A stretch of 37,078 nucleotides of DNA from Methanosarcinales archaeon (GCA_030604085.1 JAUVWP010000005.1:1-37078), one strand, 5' to 3'. Shown: positions 1 through 10,463, counted from the first letter of the stretch. Translations and numbers: made by a program. Notes: generated by a model from the letters alone, not told the origin.

Positions 1-2
1 AC

Positions 3-2039
3 GAGAGCGAGGGCGCGCCAGAGGTTGAGTACTGGCTAAACGACGGGCACGAGAATCTGAACGGCAAGAACTCGCACGACGAATGCACCACCTCCTTCGC
101 TGCTGCGACGTCCGCAAATTCGGATGCTAGCCTCACGGTCGCGTATATCTGCGGAAGTCCTGGCCAGAAGGATTACCTCTACATAAACGATAATCAGATC
201 GGGGGTGATGATGTGGCTAACAGCATGGGGGATTCCGCTAGCGATTTTGATATCAAGACTTTTGATGTCACAGATCACTTTGATCCTGCAGGAAATACCC
301 TGTTATTCAAAAGAGGTGACGAAACAACGGTTCACCCGTTCATTACGGTGCTCACGCTTGCGAGCGGCGACGCGGCGACGCCAACGCCAACGCCGTCGGA
401 GACGAAGCCGGATCTGACAATCACCGAGATCAAATTGCCTGACCGGGTCTTTGCGGAGACGAACAACACAATTGAGGTCGTTGTGCGAAATCGGGGTGAT
501 TATGATGTCACGAATGCATTCAATCTCGAGTTGTCTGTGGGAAGCATCCTCCTCGGATCGGTCCGCATACCCGACCTCGGCGCGGGCGAGAGCGAGACTG
601 TGCAATTCATCTGGAATCCGGATGAGACGATCGAGTACACATTGCGTGCGATGGTGGATGTCAACAACGTTATTGACGAAGCAGACGAGACAAACAACGA
701 GGCAGTCTCTGTTGTTACGGTGGGCGAGTCGATGGGGTACTATGGCGACGATTCGATTGAGACGTTTAAGCATGGCACAATCAACGGCAGCATCGTGTAT
801 ACCCTCGGAAACAGCAGCTACGCTGACCCGAGCGAGTTGAATAGATTGAGCGGTGATGACGAGTGTGGGTACGTGGTCGGGTACAATCTGACGCTGCCAT
901 CTAATGCGACCGTCAGAAATGCGCGATTATATGTGTACTGGACATGGGGAACAGATGGGTCTGAGGGTAAGGATGCCCAGATGAACGTCACCTTCGGCAA
1001 TAACGTGGATATGCCGGCAGATGAGAAATATACCGATAGAAAGGGCTACGATCCGTACAACTATCCGAGCGGCACGTACTGTTACAACGTGACCGATTAT
1101 ATCGAAGACGGAAACGGCAGCATGGTCAATTACACAACCATTGTGCGGAACACCGGTGAGGGTTATGCAAAGTTTGCAATCTATGGGACCAACCTTCTGG
1201 TGGTCTACGAGGATTCGAAGGAACCTGAGATCGAGTATTGGATAAACGAGGGCTGCGACATCCTCCATTCGTTCGACAATGATGACGATGATCTTGATAT
1301 AACTCCGGAGGATGCGACAACGAAGATATATTTCCCGGGCGTGATCGATCTTGCCAAGATCAGGCAGGGTACGCTCATAACGTTTGTCACAGACGGGACT
1401 GTGGGCGGTGATGAACTCAGATTCAACACCGAGACATGGGATGATGTCTACGAAGACGCCTCCCAGAGTATCACAATCGACGAACGTCATGTGACTGACT
1501 ATCTGAATACCAGTGGCAATTATGCGCAGATCAGGGAGATTAATGAGCAGGGCATGGTTCCGAGTACCGCACTCCTCATCCTTGAGCGCGGACAGAAGGT
1601 CCAGCAGCTCGATCAGGTTCCGATCGCAGTAAACGAGATCACTGACATGGGCATCCACTACATATCTGATGATACGTACGGCGCAGTCTTCGGGACGCTC
1701 AGGTTTGCCATCTATGACCTGTTCGATCGAATCGCAAGATATCGGGAGGCAGAGGATATCTGGGTATATGCAGTGCCCGCTGATTGTGAACCCGATTATA
1801 ATATGTGGATGAATGTCACAGTAACCAGTAAGCCGATACGAACACTCAGGATCTTCGATGATCCGTACACCAACGAGGCGCAGGATTACGAAACTGAGGT
1901 CTGCTTCTTTGATGAGGATTGCGATGGTGTCTTTGATGAGGATAACGAGACCAGGATCTACCGAACCACGACCAGCCAGGATGGCACGTTTGCACTCCGG
2001 CTGGATGGGGGGATGTATGACATCTACGCCAGATACTGA
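3..2039 (+). CDS. Cell-surface protein with CARDB-like domain and two DUF3344-like modules (5' end truncated by window)
   Basis: Frame is open from base 3 (ESEGAPEVEYWLNDGHENLNG...) into the 608-aa ORF, with no in-frame stop. 'PDLTITEIKLPDRVFAETNNTIEVVVRNRGDYDV' is CARDB-like. 'LLVVYEDSKEPEIEYWINEGCDIL' matches the DUF3344 motif repeated in the next gene. Confidence 0.8.
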   Translation, partial: ESEGAPEVEYWLNDGHENLNGKNSHDECTTSFAAATSANSDASLTVAYICGSPGQKDYLYINDNQIGGDDVANSMGDSASDFDIKTFDVTDHFDPAGNTLLFKRGDETTVHPFITVLTLASGDAATPTPTPSETKPDLTITEIKLPDRVFAETNNTIEVVVRNRGDYDVTNAFNLELSVGSILLGSVRIPDLGAGESETVQFIWNPDETIEYTLRAMVDVNNVIDEADETNNEAVSVVTVGESMGYYGDDSIETFKHGTINGSIVYTLGNSSYADPSELNRLSGDDECGYVVGYNLTLPSNATVRNARLYVYWTWGTDGSEGKDAQMNVTFGNNVDMPADEKYTDRKGYDPYNYPSGTYCYNVTDYIEDGNGSMVNYTTIVRNTGEGYAKFAIYGTNLLVVYEDSKEPEIEYWINEGCDILHSFDNDDDDLDITPEDATTKIYFPGVIDLAKIRQGTLITFVTDGTVGGDELRFNTETWDDVYEDASQSITIDERHVTDYLNTSGNYAQIREINEQGMVPSTALLILERGQKVQQLDQVPIAVNEITDMGIHYISDDTYGAVFGTLRFAIYDLFDRIARYREAEDIWVYAVPADCEPDYNMWMNVTVTSKPIRTLRIFDDPYTNEAQDYETEVCFFDEDCDGVFDEDNETRIYRTTTSQDGTFALRLDGGMYDIYARY

Positions 2040-2271
2040 GAATAATGAGAATCGATGGAAGATTATATCGATTGTTGTGATTCTGATCGCATTGATCTCG
2101 GTTATGTTAAACGTGTATTTTTATCTTTCAGATGAGTCTGAAATAGCACCCAGCGCTAACAATGAAACGAACTGTTCCACCGTCCTGAATACATCGGATG
2201 AAGACGAAATAGGGATGCACAGGATTGCAAGGATGGTAATCACGCCCGGCGATACCACCGAGATCGAGTAA
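2017..2271 (+). CDS. Small single-pass membrane protein, 84 aa, overlapping the upstream gene by 23 nt
   Basis: ATG at 2017 preceded by G-rich sequence (ggatggggggatgt). Translation MTSTPDTENNENRWKIISIVVILIALISVMLNVYFYL... has one strong TM segment. Confidence 0.5.
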   Translation: MTSTPDTENNENRWKIISIVVILIALISVMLNVYFYLSDESEIAPSANNETNCSTVLNTSDEDEIGMHRIARMVITPGDTTEIE

Positions 2272-2296
2272 GTGCGATTCTCTGACATGAGTAACA

Positions 2297-2304
2297 CTTA
2301 TATA
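2297..2304 (+). promoter_or_regulatory. Putative TATA box (CTTATATA) for the DUF3344/dockerin gene
   Basis: cttatata about 100 nt upstream of ATG 2403; ggaggt Shine-Dalgarno at about 2392-2397. Confidence 0.45.
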
Positions 2305-2402
2305 CTGTTGTGTTATTTACACATCAGCAGTACTATTATTGCTGCGAATAGCTCGAAATAGTTCGAGATTAATAACATAATATACAACATAGGAGGTATA
2401 AA

Positions 2403-3830
2403 ATGAAAAAGATACTATCTTTGATATGCATCGCTGTTCTCATGACGGTTGCGCCTGCGTTGGCGGCCCCGGATCTGAGCGTGGAGAGCGTAGCTCTGAA
2501 CTGCGGGTATCTCTTCGGCAACGAGAGCAATGAGATATCTGCAACAATCACGAACGACGACACTGATTGTGAAGGATCGTTCAATGTCAGTTTCGTTCTC
2601 AGCGATGGATTCAGCGCAATTGAGTCGGTTGATGCATTAGCTTCAGGGAACAACACTATAGTGAGCATCAATGACCCGACCATCAGAGATGCTGGTGCTG
2701 AGGTGACGATAACCGTGACAGCTGACTGTTATGGCGAGATTGCCGAGGACGATGAATCGAATAACGAAACAACGTTGAATACAAACGTTGTGAATAACGG
2801 CTATGAGGGCAAGCGCTACACCGGTGGCGAAGACATCACCACAAAGAATACCTTTGATCTCAACGGAGATCTGGTATATTCCGCAGGTGACAGCTACTAC
2901 CTGAGTTCTTACTCCTATCCGCACTGGACGGCATATGATGCCAGCTGGACAGATGCCGAGCTTCTAATCCCGACCACAGCAACCGTTGTGGACACAAGAC
3001 TGTACGTACCCTACACATGGGACAAAGCAGGCGTGATGTCAGGGGTTAGCCTCACATTCAACACAGCCGCCCAGACACCGGATGTGCACTACGCTGACGA
3101 GAAAATGCATGGCACCAGTTACCCCTACGGAATGCTCGTCTATAACGTAACCGGTAATTTCGATACAGCAGGCAACATAGCTAATCTCACCAACTTGCAC
3201 AATGGAGGCGGCAACGTATCCATGCGCGGCATGATGCTGGTAGTAGTATACGAAGATGCAACCGAACCACGCAGGCAGATATTCGTCAACGAAGAATTTG
3301 ACCTGATCTACGGCGGCTCGGATTATTGCACGACACCTGATGAAGCCACTGTATGGGCACCGATCACAGGAGCAACGATCAATCCGGCACTAACAGCGAA
3401 TGCCAGACTGATAACATTTGCACCCGGTGCTGATGGTTCTGGCAGTGCAGGCGAAGGCGAACTGATCTTCAACGGAGAGATGTGGAATGACGAATGGACA
3501 GACAACGAAGTACACCAGATCGGGATCAGCGATCGTGATGTAACATCATATCTGCTCTCAACAGGGAACGTTGCAGGTTTCCAGAGCAATGCAGACTGGA
3601 TGGAAGCAAGCAATGCGATCCTTATATTAGAGGAAGGAGATCCATGGGCAGATTCTGATTCTGATGGTGTACCGGATTGCTGGGATCTTGAAGATGACAC
3701 GCCTTCGGGATATCTCACAGATTCAGACGGTGTAGGGTATCGCATCGGTGATGTCAACCGGGATGGTAAACTTACGAGCGCAGATGCGCTAATGATCCTG
3801 CAGGCGATAGTTGGGAACATCGAGCTGTAG
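2403..3830 (+). CDS. Secreted CARDB/DUF3344 protein with C-terminal dockerin-like EF-hand
   Basis: Signal peptide MKKILSLICIAVLMTVAPALAA; CARDB-like domain; DUF3344 'MLVVVYEDATEPRRQIFVNEEFDLIYGG'; C-terminus GDVNRDGKLTSADALMILQAIVGN (dockerin half-repeat). Confidence 0.85.
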   Translation: MKKILSLICIAVLMTVAPALAAPDLSVESVALNCGYLFGNESNEISATITNDDTDCEGSFNVSFVLSDGFSAIESVDALASGNNTIVSINDPTIRDAGAEVTITVTADCYGEIAEDDESNNETTLNTNVVNNGYEGKRYTGGEDITTKNTFDLNGDLVYSAGDSYYLSSYSYPHWTAYDASWTDAELLIPTTATVVDTRLYVPYTWDKAGVMSGVSLTFNTAAQTPDVHYADEKMHGTSYPYGMLVYNVTGNFDTAGNIANLTNLHNGGGNVSMRGMMLVVVYEDATEPRRQIFVNEEFDLIYGGSDYCTTPDEATVWAPITGATINPALTANARLITFAPGADGSGSAGEGELIFNGEMWNDEWTDNEVHQIGISDRDVTSYLLSTGNVAGFQSNADWMEASNAILILEEGDPWADSDSDGVPDCWDLEDDTPSGYLTDSDGVGYRIGDVNRDGKLTSADALMILQAIVGNIEL

Positions 3831-3851
3831 AAGCTCGATACTCTTTTTTTT
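3819..3851 (+). terminator. Hairpin plus T-tract terminator overlapping the stop codon
   Basis: Perfect 8-bp stem ATCGAGCT-gtaga-AGCTCGAT followed by ctcttttttt. Confidence 0.7.
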
Positions 3852-3917
3852 ATTCCGTAAGACTTTGCCCGTCGAGGATATCCCGCCGATTGGGACATCC
3901 AACGTCGCAGCCACATC

Positions 3918-6900
3918 TCACTCCAAAACCGCGCCCATCTTTGCCTTCCACTCGGCGATGTCTTCTGCTGTCACCACATCGATCGACCCGCCCTGCATAT
4001 CCCCGGTCACATCGCCCATCCGCTCCTCGATCCAGCCCTCCATCTCGAGATACGCATTCTTGAGCCCATCGAGCACCTCAGGGTCCGCATCCCAGAGTCC
4101 CCGCTCTGCCGCCTCAAGAAGCCTTCTTCCGATCTCCTCGAGCGCGTAGGGGTTGTTCTCCTCAAAGAACTGGCGCATCTCATCGTCGAGCACGAACGTC
4201 CACGTGATGTCATCGAAGATCCAGTCATCGACCTCATGCGTGGTCGCTTCCCAGCCATAGACGCGCCCGATCCGCTTCGAGATATCGCTTGCGCCCTTGT
4301 AGCCGTGATTCTTCACCCCCCGGGTCCATTTCGAGTTCAGGAGCTTTGTCCGCACGACTCTTCGCATCTCATCCGCAAGCGTTCTCACCTCGACCCGGTT
4401 CACATCGCGGGTGTCCCCGTAGTACGCAGAGACCTCGTGACCCGAAACCTCCCTTGCAGCAGTGGTAAGCCCGCCGTGCGTTCCAAAGTAGCAGCAGCAG
4501 CCACAGAGGTCATATTCGTCTGTGACCGTCTTGTTAAAGGTGAGATCAACGGTTTTGAGCTGGGATGCAAACTTACCATGGGATTCCGCGCCGAACACAC
4601 CTTTTCCATACTCGTACCCGTTCCAGTACAGGTACACATCGGACAGATCCTTATCTTCCTTCCATGCAGAGGCATAAACAGCGAGATTTACTCCGTTTCC
4701 ATACGTTCCGGGCTTGCTTGAGAATATCCGTGCTCCACCGCTACCGATAGTTCCAGTTCCGGTTTCAGTTCCAGCCCCTGCCCCATCCACATCTCCAGCC
4801 TCTGCTTCTACCCCGTCTGATGTGTGTTTCTTGATGTAATTCATGTCATCGGGTTCATCAAGGACTGATATCGCCCGTATTGCTTCATCAAGGAACTCTA
4901 CGCAGTTATAGAAACAGTCCCGCGTGATCCCGCTCACCCTGATCGTGACATCGATTCTCGGGCGACCGAGTTCCTCAAGCGGGATGATCCTGTATCCATT
5001 CACCCGACTGCCGTCCCATACAGGCTCTGCGCCTATAAGATGCATGATCTGCGCAAGCTGCTCGCCATCTGCCCACATAATGTCAGATGCCATCCAGTAC
5101 ATCGCAATGTTCTCAGGAATCCGCCCATGCTCTTCCTCGTACTTGGCAATCACGCCATCTGCAAGCCGCTCCCCGATCCTCCACGCTGCCTTTGTGGGTA
5201 TCTTGAACGGATCGAGCGAGTAGAAGTTCCTGCCGGTCGGGAGAATCTCAGGTTTCCCCCTTGTTATGAGACCGGACGGTCCCGGCTCGATGAATCCGGC
5301 ATCAAAGCCGTGGAAGAGCGCACCGATCTCATCGGATGCATCGATCGCCGAAGAGATAGTGCGGATCTTCTCTGCAATTGGGGAGACCGCAGACATAGAC
5401 TCGTCCGGGTTATTTAACCGATCTTTGAGTACCTCTTTTACGATCTCATGATCAGGGAGCGGGTCAGGTTCTATGAACCGTCTTATCAGTTCCTTTCCAA
5501 GAGAATCGATCTCTGAAAAGTCATCGGTGACATCGATATCCACCCCGATCATGCCAGATACTGCTTTCCGGAGTTCCGAATCGTACCGGAGTATTGAGTT
5601 GATCAGTTCAACCTTCCTGTCGCCTTCCAGAATTTCCCCGAATATATGCATCCCATCAGGGATCTGGCTGTTATAGATGCGGCTTATCGTCTCGTGCGCA
5701 GCATCGACGATTCTCTCAAATGTTGCTCCCTCTTCCACCAGTCTTTCGAGGTGTATATCTAGAGAGAGTTTCGTGCTGATGAGGAGATCTGTTATCACAT
5801 GCTCTGCGGCATGGGCTCTCCCTTTGTCGGTCTCTTTCGTCTTGTTATACTCTGCGATCTGGTCTTCCAGTTCCTTTAACTCGCCATAGACGCCGCTTTC
5901 CGTCATGACCGTCTGCGCATGATCGATCAGTGTTGCATAGCTCCTCCTCTTTGCAATCGTGCCTTCGGGAGGATTGTCAGAGTTGTAGATGTACAGATGA
6001 GGGATATTTCCGATCGCAATATCAGTATAGCATCGCTCTGAGAGCGCAACTGACTTTCCTGGCAGGAACTCAAGGTTTCCGTGCGTTCCGACATGCACGA
6101 TCACGTCCGCGCCAAACTCATTTTCGAGATACCGGTAGGTAGCCATGTACTGGTGCGGCGGCGGTATTTCGGGATCGTGCAGGATCTTGCAGACCTCCCC
6201 ATCGCACCTCGATCCGGCACAGCCCCGCTTTGGCTGGATGCAGACCACCGCGTTTCCAAACGTTACGCCGGTCACAACGATCTTGCCGTCGTGGACCATC
6301 GCAGCAGGAACGCCGTCCTTTGCCTCGCCAGGTGGATTTCCCCACACCTCGCACATCCGTGCCCTGACATCCGGAGCAAGTGTGCCGAACCACTCCTCGT
6401 ACTCCGCCTTCGTGACCATCGCGAGGACTCCGCCGCTCTTAACGATCTCGTCAATCGTCGTCCACCGAAACTCTGCGATCGCTTTGCGGCTCATGATCGT
6501 CTCGATCAGTTCCTTTCCACTTTCAGGTGGATCGACCGAGTACCCACTCTCCTTCATCCGCCCGAGTATCCTTGCAACGCTCTCGAGCGTATCGAGATGT
6601 GCGCCTGCACCGATCGTCGCCTCGAGACCCGCACATGGGCTGTTGTGCAAGATAAATGCAACTTTCCGTTTCTGGTGTGGTTTGTCCTTGAGTGCGATCC
6701 ATCTCCTGACCCGGTTTACGACCTTTCGCACCCGATCCTCGATTGCAGTGTGCATCTCGAACTCGGTCCCGTGCGCCTCCTCTGATGTCGCAACCCCGAT
6801 GATGATCGGCTCGATCACGCCTTCGAACTCAGGCATCGCGACACTCCAGCCGATCTCGGTACTGCCAAGTCCATGAAGATCCGCGTTCCACTCACCCTCT

Positions 6901-7706
6901 GTCGCATGGTACGCCATCAACGGATGGAAGACCGGCACATCGAGCCGTTTCAGCACATCCACAGATCCTGCGTCATCCCCGAGATTGAATACCGACTGGA
7001 GGTTTATGAGCGCGTCAATCCCGAGAGAATCCATGAAGAACTCTTCGATAACCTCCCGATCGGGTTTGGAGCCGAGTTCGGCATCACCGATCCCGTGACA
7101 GAATACAGGAATCACACAGGAGTCCCACTCAAGCTCGCGGACCAGCGAGTTTACGATCTCAAGATCCCCGCTCTCCCGGTACCTCCGGTTGAAGAGGATG
7201 CCCACGGTGTGCTTCGATTCTTCGGGTTTGTACCATTTTAGATACTCCTCGATTCCTCCAAAAGCCCTGTCCGCATCCGGATGGTAGATTCCCTGCCACA
7301 GCATCTCTTCTGGCGGGGCGTACTCGTATTCCATGCCCAGAACCTCTTTTCCTATGTATTGAAGCATGTTTTCTATGTTTTCTGATCCGCCATAGACGTG
7401 GTAGGCGTTGACCGCCGCTGTAATCTTTAAAGGGACGTTTGAAAGCTGCCAGAACGACGGATCGTAGCCAAAGGAGATTATCGGGATGTCCTGATCCAGT
7501 CTTTCAATGATCTCGTCCCAGATCCAGTCGTTTGTCGGACGCAGTAGAATGACATCCGCATCTCCAAGCATCTGTGTGCACAGCTCTCGCTTCTCCTCAT
7601 CCTCAAGATCGCGCGGAGTCCATGCACTGAGCGCGATCCCGAGTTTCACACACGCCTCTGCAAGGAGCGGTACATCGCTCCCCCATGTTATCGAGGTCAG
7701 TTTCAT
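3918..7706 (-). CDS. cobN: Cobaltochelatase CobN / magnesium chelatase H subunit family
   Basis: 1262 aa; 'ADVIVHVGTHGNLEFLPGKSVALSERCYTDIAIGNIPHLYIYNSDNPPEGTIAKRRSYATLIDH' is a CobN/BchH signature. Confidence 0.93.
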   Translation of the reverse strand: MKLTSITWGSDVPLLAEACVKLGIALSAWTPRDLEDEEKRELCTQMLGDADVILLRPTNDWIWDEIIERLDQDIPIISFGYDPSFWQLSNVPLKITAAVNAYHVYGGSENIENMLQYIGKEVLGMEYEYAPPEEMLWQGIYHPDADRAFGGIEEYLKWYKPEESKHTVGILFNRRYRESGDLEIVNSLVRELEWDSCVIPVFCHGIGDAELGSKPDREVIEEFFMDSLGIDALINLQSVFNLGDDAGSVDVLKRLDVPVFHPLMAYHATEGEWNADLHGLGSTEIGWSVAMPEFEGVIEPIIIGVATSEEAHGTEFEMHTAIEDRVRKVVNRVRRWIALKDKPHQKRKVAFILHNSPCAGLEATIGAGAHLDTLESVARILGRMKESGYSVDPPESGKELIETIMSRKAIAEFRWTTIDEIVKSGGVLAMVTKAEYEEWFGTLAPDVRARMCEVWGNPPGEAKDGVPAAMVHDGKIVVTGVTFGNAVVCIQPKRGCAGSRCDGEVCKILHDPEIPPPHQYMATYRYLENEFGADVIVHVGTHGNLEFLPGKSVALSERCYTDIAIGNIPHLYIYNSDNPPEGTIAKRRSYATLIDHAQTVMTESGVYGELKELEDQIAEYNKTKETDKGRAHAAEHVITDLLISTKLSLDIHLERLVEEGATFERIVDAAHETISRIYNSQIPDGMHIFGEILEGDRKVELINSILRYDSELRKAVSGMIGVDIDVTDDFSEIDSLGKELIRRFIEPDPLPDHEIVKEVLKDRLNNPDESMSAVSPIAEKIRTISSAIDASDEIGALFHGFDAGFIEPGPSGLITRGKPEILPTGRNFYSLDPFKIPTKAAWRIGERLADGVIAKYEEEHGRIPENIAMYWMASDIMWADGEQLAQIMHLIGAEPVWDGSRVNGYRIIPLEELGRPRIDVTIRVSGITRDCFYNCVEFLDEAIRAISVLDEPDDMNYIKKHTSDGVEAEAGDVDGAGAGTETGTGTIGSGGARIFSSKPGTYGNGVNLAVYASAWKEDKDLSDVYLYWNGYEYGKGVFGAESHGKFASQLKTVDLTFNKTVTDEYDLCGCCCYFGTHGGLTTAAREVSGHEVSAYYGDTRDVNRVEVRTLADEMRRVVRTKLLNSKWTRGVKNHGYKGASDISKRIGRVYGWEATTHEVDDWIFDDITWTFVLDDEMRQFFEENNPYALEEIGRRLLEAAERGLWDADPEVLDGLKNAYLEMEGWIEERMGDVTGDMQGGSIDVVTAEDIAEWKAKMGAVLE

Positions 7707-7707
7707 C

Positions 7708-9819
7708 TCAACTCCATCCCGAATGCAGTTCTGTCAGGAGTTCCTGTTCGGCTGTGGCGATCTCGCAGACCTGCCCTGCCGAGAGTTCCCCGACCTGATA
7801 ATACTTGCCGCCAGCGTGCTCTGCGATATCCTTGCAGTATCCAAGCTGCATCTTCACAAACGACCTGCCAGCAGCTTCTGTATCGAGAACGACGACGTGA
7901 ATCCCTGCGGATCTCGCGTCTTCTGCGATTCCGAGCAGTTCTTCCTTGATCCCCGCGTCCCCAAGTGATACATTCGCACGCCCGTCCGAGATAAGAATCA
8001 TTATCGGAATCGTCTCCTCGTTCTTCTTTAGCTCTGCAAGTAACAGGTTTAGTCCTGTGATGAGACCGGCAGAGAGCGGTGTCTTCCCACCGGTCGGAAG
8101 ATCGTGGAGCTGCTTGAATGCGAGATCGGCGCTTCTGGAGAGCGGGAGCAGCACATCCGCGCTGTTGCCGCGAAACGCAACCATCCCCAGCCGATCGCGC
8201 TGCTGGTACGAGTCCAGAAGGAGCGAGAGCACCGCACCTTTTGCACTCTCCATCCTGTTCGACGCGCCCATCGAACCTGAGGCATCCACCACAAAGAGAG
8301 TTGCTGTGGAGACCTTCCCGACCCGGATCTTCTCCCTGAGGTCCTGATCCCTGATGAAGATGGCTGCCCCCCCATCCTCGCCTGTACACCGGTCCCTCTG
8401 ATGCGGCGCAGCAGCACAGATCGTGGCGTCGATCGCGATATCGGTTGGTCTGCCGCGAGGCAGGGTGTGCCGTGCGTATCTGCCACGGTTATACAGCGCA
8501 AGCGTTGGAATCCTCCGCCCTGATGTCTTTCTGCGGTATCTCCGGTCTCGCTTCTGCCTCGGTATCACGACTCCGGCATCTATCGGGCTACCAATCTCAA
8601 AGACCGACTCCTGCGACGTACCCCCCTCATCTCCAGTATCAGGCGGATCCTGCATCTCCTGCTGACCCGGTTCATGCTCGTGATCCTGCTCATGCTTATG
8701 TTCGTTCTTATGTTCGTTTTCGTGATTCTGTTCGGGTTGCTCGCTCTCTTCATCGGGTTTCTGCTTCTCTTCACTCTTTTCTTCACTCTTCTCTTCCATT
8801 ATGCGGTCGAGTTTCTCGGTATCGAGTTCAGGCGGCTCAAACGGTTTCTTTCGCATCCTGTGCGGCAGCGCAAGTTCCATCGCTTCCTTTATGTCACCGA
8901 GCGTGACCTCGGTACGGCTGTCGAATGCCGCAATCGTCTTTGCGGTTCTCGCAACAACGATCTCTGCCCTGTGCGTCCTGACGCCAAGTTCGATACATAT
9001 CTCGACAGTGGTTCGCAGGAGATCGTCGCTGATCCGGGTGTCTGGGAGAATCCGTTCTGCCTTCGATATCTTCTCACCAAGCTCCCTCTGCGAATCCTCG
9101 TAACTCTTCCTGAACCCCTCCGGATCAGCATCAAACCGCTCTGCAACCTTCACGATCGCAACACGCTCGCCCACGTCGCTTAAACTCTCGACATTCGCCT
9201 GCAACCCGAACCGATCCAGCAACTGCGGTCGTATCTCGCCCTCCTCAGGGTTCATCGTCCCGACGAGGATGAACCTCGACGGGTGGATCACGCTGATCCC
9301 CTCCCGCTCAACCACATTCACAGCCATCGCAGCCGAGTCCAGGAGAACGTCTGCGACATGGTCGTCAAGGAGATTGATCTCATCGATATACAGGATGCCA
9401 CGATTTGCTGCGGCAAGGATTCCGGGTTCAAGTGCCCATATACCTTCCTTTATCGCTTTCTCTATGTTGAGCGTGCCAACGACCCGATCCTCGGTACAAC
9501 CGAGCGGGAGCTCGATGACCCGCCTCTTTCGGGTCACGATATCGAGTTTTCCACCATTCGCCGCGCTCTCGTAGCAGATATCGCACATCTCATCAGGATT
9601 ACCAGGATTGCAATTAAACGGGCAGTTCCCGACCACCTCAATCTCGGGAAGCAGTTCTGCAAGAGCCCGAACCGCTGTCGACTTCGCTGTCCCTTTTTCG
9701 CCCCTTATTAAAACGCCCCCGATCTTTGGGTTTATGGCGTTTAGTATCATTGCTTTTTTCATCCGCTCCTGCCCGACCATTGCAGTGAAGGGTAGTATCT
9801 GTCTTCTTATGTGGTGCAT
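7708..9819 (-). CDS. Fused ChlI/ChlD-type chelatase subunit (AAA+ ATPase + acidic/His-rich linker + VWA domain)
   Basis: Walker [23 protein letters not shown]; stop codon separated from cobN ATG by 1 nt (TGAGATG). Confidence 0.92.
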   Translation of the reverse strand: MHHIRRQILPFTAMVGQERMKKAMILNAINPKIGGVLIRGEKGTAKSTAVRALAELLPEIEVVGNCPFNCNPGNPDEMCDICYESAANGGKLDIVTRKRRVIELPLGCTEDRVVGTLNIEKAIKEGIWALEPGILAAANRGILYIDEINLLDDHVADVLLDSAAMAVNVVEREGISVIHPSRFILVGTMNPEEGEIRPQLLDRFGLQANVESLSDVGERVAIVKVAERFDADPEGFRKSYEDSQRELGEKISKAERILPDTRISDDLLRTTVEICIELGVRTHRAEIVVARTAKTIAAFDSRTEVTLGDIKEAMELALPHRMRKKPFEPPELDTEKLDRIMEEKSEEKSEEKQKPDEESEQPEQNHENEHKNEHKHEQDHEHEPGQQEMQDPPDTGDEGGTSQESVFEIGSPIDAGVVIPRQKRDRRYRRKTSGRRIPTLALYNRGRYARHTLPRGRPTDIAIDATICAAAPHQRDRCTGEDGGAAIFIRDQDLREKIRVGKVSTATLFVVDASGSMGASNRMESAKGAVLSLLLDSYQQRDRLGMVAFRGNSADVLLPLSRSADLAFKQLHDLPTGGKTPLSAGLITGLNLLLAELKKNEETIPIMILISDGRANVSLGDAGIKEELLGIAEDARSAGIHVVVLDTEAAGRSFVKMQLGYCKDIAEHAGGKYYQVGELSAGQVCEIATAEQELLTELHSGWS

Positions 9820-9927
9820 CTCGTAGCCTCGGTCTGATTGCTCTTGTGGGATCGATCGTTTGTTATCAATCTCGGTTATCAGTATCGAATTTTATGACGA
9901 TAATAGTAAAGATAACACTGAAGGATT

Positions 9928-9942
9928 GATATTTAAAAGTTT
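9928..9942 (-). promoter_or_regulatory. Putative BRE/TATA promoter of the chlID-cobN operon
   Basis: Minus strand reads aaacttttaaatatc, about 110 nt upstream of ATG 9819. Confidence 0.5.
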
Positions 9943-10088
9943 CGTGACATCGGTCTTGTCCCGCACAGATGTAGGATCGGTCTCGCAATTCAAAACCGCA
10001 ATAAAAATAATCCGGGGTAGGGAGTTATATCAAAAATAAGCATCCGATTTCGCAAGATATCAGATATCCAATTGTAAAATCGCCCCGG

Positions 10089-10373
10089 TTATTCAGGTAG
10101 CAACTCTGACAGGTCGCCGTAAAATTTGAGCAGCAACTGGGTCACCGGATTCTCCTCGTCCAGCGTGAACGTGCGGATCTGTTTCCCAACCTTCTTTTCG
10201 TTGATGATCTCGATTGCGAGCAGCGGTTCGATAACTCGTGAAACACTCGAATGCGATAGTCCGGTCTCCTCTGCGATTCCGGAGAGGTACGTGAATGTGC
10301 TCCGGTTCTTTATGAGATTCTCAAGAACGATCATCTGCGCCGTCCTCCCGAATGCTTTTTCAAGTGCGCTCAT
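10089..10373 (-). CDS. Winged-helix transcriptional regulator (MarR/ArsR-like)
   Basis: MSALEKAFGRTAQMIVLENLIKNRSTFTYLSGIAEETGLSHSSVSRVIEPLLAIEIINEKKVGKQIRTFTL. ATG at 10373 chosen over the longer ORF start because a TATA-like ttataaat lies about 25 bp upstream (10395-10403). Confidence 0.75.
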   Translation of the reverse strand: MSALEKAFGRTAQMIVLENLIKNRSTFTYLSGIAEETGLSHSSVSRVIEPLLAIEIINEKKVGKQIRTFTLDEENPVTQLLLKFYGDLSELLPE

Positions 10374-10422
10374 GTGTCTAACTATGCGTCCATTATTTAT
10401 AAGATTACCCATTTTGGAGTTT

Positions 10423-10463
10423 GACAGGGCGGTGTTACGGCGTCTCTTTTGATCAATCGGTAG
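10423..10463 (+). repeat. 41-bp dispersed repeat, copy A
   Basis: gacagggcggtgttacggcgtctcttttgatcaatcggtag; about 85% identical to 14283-14323 in the same orientation. Confidence 0.85.

Noticed and set aside
927-1658. 243-aa minus-strand ORF
   Set aside because: Antisense shadow of the DUF3344 gene.
6081-6876. 234-aa and 243-aa plus-strand ORFs within cobN
   Set aside because: Antisense to strongly supported cobN coding sequence; no recognisable motifs.
9820-10088. Cobalamin riboswitch upstream of the chelatase operon
   Set aside because: No recognisable B12-box or cobalamin riboswitch core; only short inverted repeats seen.
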